Source of the DNA: Tribonema minus
Taxonomy: Eukaryota; Sar; Xanthophyceae; Tribonematales; Tribonemataceae
Direction: 5' to 3'
DNA length: 64,000 bases
NCBI GenBank assembly: GCA_017506865.1
Contig: JAFCMP010000511.1
Span: 186,001-250,000, forward strand
Below the pieces are notes generated by a model, which was not told where the DNA came from, ran no database searches, and worked only from the letters and a program-made list of their open reading frames with translations. The position numbers and the translations under genes were made by a program. Of the stretch, positions 57,401 to 64,000 are shown in pieces. Each line of letters starts with the position of its first letter. Within the stretch, counting starts at the first letter, position 1.

Positions 57401-60400
57401 GCAGGCAGGCTCAGGCTGTGTGTACTTCAACTGTGAACTTCACCCCAAAATAGCAAACTTCAACCTTAACTTGAAGTTTCAATTGTGTTCCGTGCTCATT
57501 ACAGAATCCTGGAGAGTTGTTTTTTCCGTACAACAGCGCTGCATTGCGCAGCGGTTGCCGCCGCCTATCGCCTGCGCATGGCCCCGAAAGCCGGTTCAGA
57601 CGATGCGTAAGTGGCCGCGCTGATTGCGGATGGGCGCCAGCGCGCGTCTGCAGGCGGGTCTGGCAGTTTGATTATAACCCATCTACTTCTATTTAATTTA
57701 TGGTGCTCAGGCGTACCTGTCACGGGACGCGCAGAAGGTCTGCTGCATCATCTCGCCGTGCATTGCGACTAGCTGTCGTCGCCTGCTCGCGCGGCGACGA
57801 GCGTCGTCGCTGCATCACCGCTCACCCGGACGCTTGAAGCCTGTCGCCGCTGACACGTGCTTCAACGGCCGCGCCACCACCGTGAGCGGCCTTCAAGGCC
57901 TCTTTTGGCGAGTGGCGCACTGCTGTTTGCGCAACTCGCATGCAGCAGCAATGCTCATCTACGCACCCATTCTTGGTAATCTCTCTTCAGATTCGCGGCC
58001 CGGAGGACGACTACTGCGCGGTGCTATGGGAGGCGACGGAGACGGTGCTGCAGGCGGGCATGGGGGGGCTCGAGACGTCGCTTGAAGCGGCTGCCGCGGA
58101 GGCCGCGATCAAGGTACCATTTAATCTCGCTGAGTGAGCTGTACAATCATTCAACGTTTCTGTCACATGCTTCTATAGAGTGGGATCAAGTGTGTCAGCA
58201 GAGTGCCACACGCGCTCTGCAATTATGCGCAATATCAGGCACCGGGTCTTGCAGCGGAGCGCAGTACAGACAGCATCAGGGCTATATTGTCGCTTCGATG
58301 ACTGGTGGCAGTTACCGTGGCACTTCAAGCTGGTGGTGACAAGTTGAAGTACAAAGTTCCTACTTCAAGAACTTGAAGTATCTCATACTTCAAGCACTTG
58401 AAGTTGTGCTGCCATTTTCTAAGCTGGTTGCAGACTGCAACCATGCGTTTGTGATTGTTACAGCAGCACTTCATAAGCTTGCTCAGTCGAGTATTGCAAG
58501 TTTCAGCAAGTTACAAACCTTGCTCGCTCAGCAACAACAGCACACCAGCGAAGCCATGCGCAAGTTCGTTGCAAGCTCCGCACTGTTGTGAATCATTTGC
58601 TGCATTATGAGCAGAATGCTCATGCTGACATACCATCAAACACACCGCAGAGCGCATTGCGCGCATGCGCTGCCGCTGCGTGCGCTCTCAGCAGACCACG
58701 CAACAATGCAGCACCCAATCGAGCAACACAACGTGTGTCATTTTCTGCTGCTTGACTCGCGCTCCTCCGCGCACCAACGCAACCGCCGCAGGCCAGCGAG
58801 GACGCCGCCACGGGCGCCGATGTGGCAGAGGACGCCGAGGCGCGCGCGCGCTGGCGCGTCGAGTGCATGCACACCATCACCGACGCGGAAAACGCCGACG
58901 AGGCGCGCGCCGCCGCCGCAGGCGCCGCCGCCGTGCCGCCGCCGCCACAGCACGTCGTCGACCTCGCCGCCGCGGGCGCCGGCGGCGACGCCGCCGTCTT
59001 CGCCGACACGCCGCCGCGCACCCTGGCGCAGTGGCACGAGTACTTTGCGCTCGCGCCGGCGCTGCGTCGTACGACGGGCGCCGCGATCCCCGGCGCAGCG
59101 CTCCGGCTCAATGGCCGCGAGGTGCTCGGCGCGGAGAGGGCCCCCGCGGGGCGCGGTGGTGGCTTCCGGGGGCGCGAAAGGGGAAGGGGCAGGGGGAGGG
59201 GGCGAGGGCGCGGCCGCGGGCGCGGCGCTGCTGCTGCTGCCGCCGGGACAGCGGCAGCGGCGGCCGAGGCCGCGGCGGCACCTGTGCTGATTGCGGGCGA
59301 CGGCAGCGGCGCACTCGGCGGCGGCGGCGGCGGCAGCAGCAGCGCCGGCGTGATGAACGGCAGCGCGGACCATGGCGCTGTGGTGCCCGTGCAGCAGAGC
59401 GGAGGCGGCGTAGCTCCAGCCGCAGCAGCAGCGGCAGCAGCAGCAGCAGTGTCGCCGCCACCGCCTGCGGCAGCGGCGGCAGCGGCAGCGCTGATGGCGG
59501 GGCCGCCGGGGTGGGAGGAGCTGGCCCGCGCGCGGCAAGCGCTCAATGGCCTTCCTAGCCGTCCCACGCGCACGATCGCGTCGGCGCCGGAGATGGCCGC
59601 TGCGGAGCTGGAGGTCCTCCTGGGCATGCAGGCGGAGACGCTGAGGGCTATGTGAGTGCAAGCCGGCTGTCAGCAATGTTGCTCATGCCGAGTTGTCTGT
59701 AGCTGCAGCTTGCAGTGCAAGCCACTTGTGTGTTGATGTAGGCACGTGCGGAGCGCTGCGCGCCGGTAGTCGCGGTCAGTCGATGAGCCGAGCGGGCAGC
59801 TACGTGCCGCTCAATCGCCACTAGAATTATTAGGTCTAGAGCAACAGCTCATCAGATTGGTCATTTGGGTGCCGGTGTGGAGCCCGCATACAAAATCGTC
59901 ACGCCTGCAGACGCACCATATGCGGCCCGCAGACACTTGCGGTAAGGTTTAGGGTTAGGGTTAGGGTTAGGGTTAGGGCTCGATGTCAGCGCACCATCCC
60001 CTCCGCATGCCCAGTCCCGCCCCCGCTGACCCCACTCTGCATCGTGCGTGCGTACGCGCTGCGCAGGCTGCGCCGCAACGCGTTCGCGCGCCAGATCCTG
60101 ACGCAGCACCGCGAGGCGATCCGCGGCCACGGCTGGGGCGGCGAGGGCGTGCTGCCGCTCGAGCAGGCAGCAGCGCTCGGCGAGCTGCAAGCCGTAGACG
60201 CCGACCGCCGCGCGAAGATAGCGTCACTTGAGGCTGAGAAGGCTGCACTGCTCGCGGAGCTGGCGGGTGATGACAGTGCTGTGGGGATCAGCGGTGGCGG
60301 CAGCGGCGGCGGCAGCGGCGGCGGCGGCGGCAGCGGCGGCGCTGCAGCTGCGCTCACAGCTGCGGAAGGAGTGGAAGGCGCAGCGGCTGCAGCGGCCGTG

Positions 60401-61507
60401 GCGGCAGCAGCAGCATCTGCGGCGGTGCAGCATGCGGTGCAGCAGGCGCAGGGGCCTGCCGCAGATGCCAGCGTCAGCAACGGCCACATCAGCAGCAGTG
60501 GGGGCAGCAATCTATTGAACGGCGGCAGTGCTGCGGTTTCGGCGCATCCTGCCGTAGCATCGGCCCTTGGTGCCTCGGCTGACGCCACAGCTGCAGTGCG
60601 GAAAGAAAACAGCATGGCAGCGGAAGGCACGGCACGCAGCGCAAGTGTTGCGAGTGCCTCAGCTGCTGGAGACAAGCGCGAGCGCACGCCAAGCGCAACT
60701 GCGGTGGAGCTCTCTGCCGATGCCATGAGCTCACAGCACGCGCAGGCATCTCAAGGTGAACGCCGGGAAGCCACCACCACCAGCAACGGACCTACTGCTG
60801 CTGCTGCTGCCAGCAGCAACGAGCGCGCCACATCGACGCCAGTGGCTGTCTCATCTCCAGCTCGCTCAACCAGCGATGATGTGGCAGCGGCGGCGGCAGC
60901 AGCGGCGGCAGCAGCTGCTGCTGCCTTCGAGACACTGGCCGCAGCGGCATCGGTGGCAGCTCCAGCGCCTGCACTTCCTGCAGCTGCGCCCGCTAATGGA
61001 GCAGTCGCCAACGAGCCGGCATCCGAAAGTCCCCCACCAACAGCGGCAGCAGCCGTAGCAGCAGCGCCGACACCGCCAGCACCAAAGCCACACGTTGCAG
61101 CACCGCCCGTGGCAGCTGACGGCCCAACTTCACCACAAGCAACAGCGGCAACGCCTGCGCAAAGTGTGCAAGCAGGATCAGCCACGCAACCACCTCAGCT
61201 ACCAGCCACGGCTTTGCAACCAGCAGCCGCAGCCGTGCCTGCAGCAGTGGTAGCGCCGCCAACTTCAGCAACAGCACCGTCCCCGCCGGCACCTGTTCCC
61301 GCTGCTGCCGCTGTTGCGGTGCCAGCTCTGGCGACTGCAGCGGCAGCTCCTGCGCCTGCAGCAGCCGCTGCGGTGTCGCCAGTGGCGGCGCCTGCAGCTG
61401 TCGCCCCTGCAGCACTGGCATCAGCCACCAACGTCCCAACCGCTTCATCCTCAACTGCTGCAGCAGCACCCCCAGCGCCGGCTCAAGCAGTTGCTCTCCA
61501 GCGGTAA
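51600..61507 (+). CDS. Multi-domain chromatin reader: PWWP, PHD, AT-hook, second PHD-like cluster
   Basis: Nine exons join in consistent phase to about 1685 residues: 51600-51756, 51983-52243, 54224-54547, 54906-55812, 56412-57369, 57711-57737 (weak donor), 57991-58113, 58792-59651 and 60067-61507. PWWP: VVWAKMGSFPPWPAR, FFFGSNNFGWVSPGNIVPL (about residues 8-75). PHD1: CQVCSAGSEDGVLIVCDGCELEYHLGCC...WRCHAC (about 121-170). Exon 4 has basic GKKRGRKSK and an AT-hook-like RGRRGRPRSKS. From about residue 549 a second Cys/His cluster, CFIC...CGMYH-type (GCGRMYHANC), CPRHHCAVC, FYCAECTAAYCARH and CLNC, resembles the NSD/ASH1-type PHD series. The rest is RGRG and poly-Ala. PWWP and PHD modules read methylated histones; no SET domain is visible, so it is a reader or scaffold, not an evident methyltransferase. 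The stop at 61505 could instead be bypassed by a GTAATG donor. Confidence 0.8.
52943..52984. repeat. TA/TG microsatellite in intron 2
   Basis: Alternating TA and TG dinucleotides, about 42 bp, within the longest intron (52244-54223) of the PWWP/PHD gene. No exon is recognised elsewhere in that intron. Confidence 0.85.
59948..59978 (+). repeat. Interstitial telomeric repeat, one TTTAGGG plus four TTAGGG
   Basis: An uninterrupted run lies in the last intron (59652-60066) of the PWWP/PHD gene. The TTAGGG unit is the vertebrate/heterokont-type telomere repeat. It is a short internal block, not a chromosome end, since coding sequence continues on both sides. Confidence 0.9.
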
Positions 61508-63133
61508 TGCCAGCAGCGCAAAGCAGGACGCCGCCAGCAGTGCTCCTCCTGCTGCTGCTTCAATCTCACGGCATCAGCGACAGCTACGTTGCTGCTCTTG
61601 CAGGTGCCGCCCCCGCAAAAGCAGTAGCAGCAGCAGCGACAGTGGGGGGCGCCAACCGAGGGCCCACAATGCCTCATCAGCAGCGTTCTCTACCCGTGTA
61701 ACACAAGATCATGCACATGGTACGAATAGCGGCTTCCAGCACGCGGTATCCGGCGGCTTACACTTCTCAATGTGCCGGAACGCGCCATTCGACGGCGGCG
61801 CTGCCTTATGCAGTGTCTCGTTGGCACAATTCGCGATGAACAGCCATGCAGCTGGGGCCCTTGACAGCCACATGCAGCCCACAAGTGCGACAGCAGCGGT
61901 GCACTCTTGCCGTGGCATCAGTAGCTACCATGTCATCAACTCGGGCCACAAGTGCAGGAGCTGAGGGCGGCTAGCGGCAGCCATCGTCGGCGCCTCTCTC
62001 ACAGGCCGGGAAGTGGGGCACGTAGCTGTTGCGGCCTGACGATGCGGGGGTAGCGCTGGCATCTGCGGCGCAGCTGACGCAGCATGCAGCCAAAGCCGCA
62101 GGACGGGCGCAGCGCGCCACTCGTGCCACCCTTCGCTTGTTGGAGCACTGACGTTGCGCACTTATCATGGGGGGGGGGGGGGGGGTCGGATGAGTTGCCT
62201 TAGCACATACGAAGGAACGCCGCAGCTGTGGCATGCATGCCTATAGTAAGCATGACGTGAGGCCATCCGAGCCATGCAGGCCAGTGTCCTCAGTCTGTTC
62301 CACGCAGCAGCGCCATGTATCCCGTTCACATACGGTCGATGCATGCATACCACTTTGCGACCCTTTTGTGCCAACTTGGGCGGTGCGCTGTGCGGATGCC
62401 GGTCTAATTGTACATGTGTTGTCTGTAGCCGCCGCTCAACTCTTTGCCCCGTGTTCACTTGTCATGCATGATTGTGTTGCTCATATCTGAATGGCAGTGA
62501 CGATGAACTTTGCTTGGTATACGGGATGCTACATGATGAATGTATGCCGACTTGCCGGATGATTAAGCACACAAAATGAGTGCCTCATCGATGTTCAGGC
62601 ATAACAATGTATCGAATCTGCACAGGTTGTGTTTTTTGTGAGGACACAATACTGCAGAAGCCTGCGTGATGCACAACTACAGCAGTGTTGTAAGAAGTAT
62701 GATGAAAACCATGTCGCATTCTAAAGATTTGGCCCGCATTGCGCCATACTATGCATGCTGCCCACTCAACAGTTTTTACTGTTAAAACAAGGTGTACTCA
62801 AGGACTTTTAGTAAAGGACTCCTGTGCACAACAGTACTTGTGTGGCCCGCTATTGTGGAAGTGAAGTGGTTTCTTCCAACGCGCATTCCTGCGCTTTCTG
62901 CTCCATGCAACGAGGCCCAGTAAAACCAATGAGTAGTGCAATCGTCAAGTGCGACATCGGTGAATATCATGTGATATCAACAACGCCCAACAGAACGTGA
63001 CTTGTCAATATGTCACACAATAGCAATGCGTCTCCCTGACCCCGCAGCGACGCCAATTCCCCTTCACAGCTGGACAGAAACCACCTGCACACGACGCGCA
63101 CATCACATGCCGTTGCCACCAGCCTCTTTCTAG
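61508..63133. other. Downstream flank of PWWP/PHD gene
   Basis: No recognised gene. The first 450 bp still carry GCA/GCC-rich sequence in several open frames, possibly further exon or 3' UTR. A run of 18 G residues lies at 62169-62186. Confidence 0.4.
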
Positions 63134-64000
63134 GGCTTAGTTAGGCCTGCCTTAACCCTGCTTGTGTATGACCTCGACCCCGCCTCGCCGCCCCTCTCTC
63201 ACACATCCGGGGCGGCCGCCGCACACCGCAGCTCCGCCAAGTTCACGTTGCGGCTCGACAAATTCGGCCCTGAGTATTGTGGGAGCGTCGTCAACGGCTC
63301 GTGTCAAATGAGCCCGACCGTCACCCAGGTCAGCGCCGCAACAGTCCGCTGCTGCCGCCGCCGCCGCCGCCGCCGGCCGCGCCGCGCACGCACGCACGCC
63401 GCCGCGTCGCGCCGCGAGGGCTGCTGCAAGCGGCGCCCGCCGGCACGGGCGCCAAGACGTCGACCGTGCCCAGCAGTACGCACAGCGGCAACGCACGACG
63501 TGCGCGTCGAGGAGGTGTGCTCGCAGTGATTCCAGGAGCAGAGTGACCCGAGTGTGGCGCACTTCGTTGTGTACCGCGTCGCCAAGTCAAAGTCAAGGAA
63601 GGTTGAAGGAGGGCGGGCGAGTCAGCAATTGGGACGGCGCGTCTTACTATGCTGTTCAGTCCACTCTCCGCGCAAGACACCACGATCAGATCAGCGCCAG
63701 CACTCCAGCCTGCGACCATGGCCAACCCGCAGCACTACTAGTATACTACGCCACCAACGGCGTCCTCACAATGCGGGTGAGTCGCGACTGCCTGTCTTCT
63801 TTCACGGTAAGCAGGCGTTCTGTGTTGACGAGGCTGGCATCACAGACCGCAAGACCAGCTGCTGGTCATCTGGCTCGCAACAACAGCAAAGATCCTGTGC
63901 ACGAGTAGATTACGGCATCAGGCCGCAGTCGCCAGCGTCTTCGCACCAGCCAGTTTAATTGTCCAGGCAGCAGTCGTCAAGCGAAAGGAGTGTTCTGTCT
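63134..64000 (+). CDS. Unrecognised gene, partial at right edge
   Basis: Gene-like exons appear on the plus strand. The first (about 63134-63328, after TTTCTAG) reads VYDLDPASPPLSHTSG...FTLRLDKFGPEYCGSVVNGS...SPTVTQ and ends at a GTCAGC donor. A second (from about 63542, phase 0) reads SDPSVAHFVVYRVAK. A third has LLVYYATNGVLTMR followed by a GTGAGT donor at about 63776. I do not recognise a family. The paired Cys and beta-strand-like pattern could be an extracellular or secreted domain, but that is a guess. The gene continues past the window, and further exons upstream are possible. Confidence 0.45.

Noticed and set aside
58620-59676. Two minus-strand frames of 312 and 335 codons
   Set aside because: Antisense of PWWP/PHD gene exon 7; low-complexity translations and no splice logic.
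1-64000. CRISPR arrays, bacterial operons or phage modules
   Set aside because: Spliceosomal introns, chromatin readers and nuclear transposons show a eukaryotic nuclear sequence; no regularly spaced repeats were found.

Overview
This window reads as nuclear DNA from a GC-rich, intron-containing eukaryote, most likely a microalga of the stramenopile (heterokont) type. The pointers are: two Zn(II)2Cys6 transcription factors, a class common in fungi and also present in heterokont algae; a short TTAGGG-type telomeric repeat; an SDR enzyme whose N-terminus is a hydrophobic leader ending in an AFA motif, as in secondary-plastid precursors; and long alanine, glutamine and glycine runs coded by GCN, CAG and GGC tracts. 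None of these is decisive, and haptophyte or green algae cannot be excluded. Most genes are split by GT-AG introns, and I found two likely GC-AG introns. Exon coordinates were worked out by hand from splice signals, reading phase and family conservation.

Layout, left to right. Three minus-strand host genes fill 0.5-13.4 kb: a Q/G/P-rich protein with a UBA-like N-terminus (537-5828), a COQ11-like atypical SDR (8600-10431) and the 60S biogenesis factor REI1/ZNF622 (11292-13398). From 13.9 to 34.0 kb the DNA is nested mobile elements. These are a near full-length but broken LINE with a restriction-like endonuclease (14170-19740), several short repeat families (called A', B, E and F here), and an 8.3-kb Mutator-like DNA transposon (MULE, 24817-33112). 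The MULE has long inverted ends and a 10-bp target duplication, and it sits inside a B repeat. Its transposase carries an unusual PDZ-like domain, and the element also holds what looks like a captured choline/ethanolamine-kinase exon.

Two paralogous Zn2Cys6 regulator genes follow (34001-38875 and 45325-49733, both plus strand), with matching intron positions. Between them lies a directional array of retroelement units (40347-44500). Every unit begins on the plus strand with the same TGTACTT-type end, and many are 5'-truncated copies. A large chromatin-reader gene follows, with PWWP, PHD, AT-hook and a second PHD-like cluster (51600-61507); an interstitial telomeric repeat lies in its last intron. 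An unrecognised partial gene runs off the right edge.

The most unusual structure is the set of unrelated repeat families that share the same palindromic AAGTACTT junction and stack head-to-tail. This suggests site-preferring, self-nesting retrotransposition, comparable in architecture to the Zepp arrays of green algae or the HeT-A arrays of flies.
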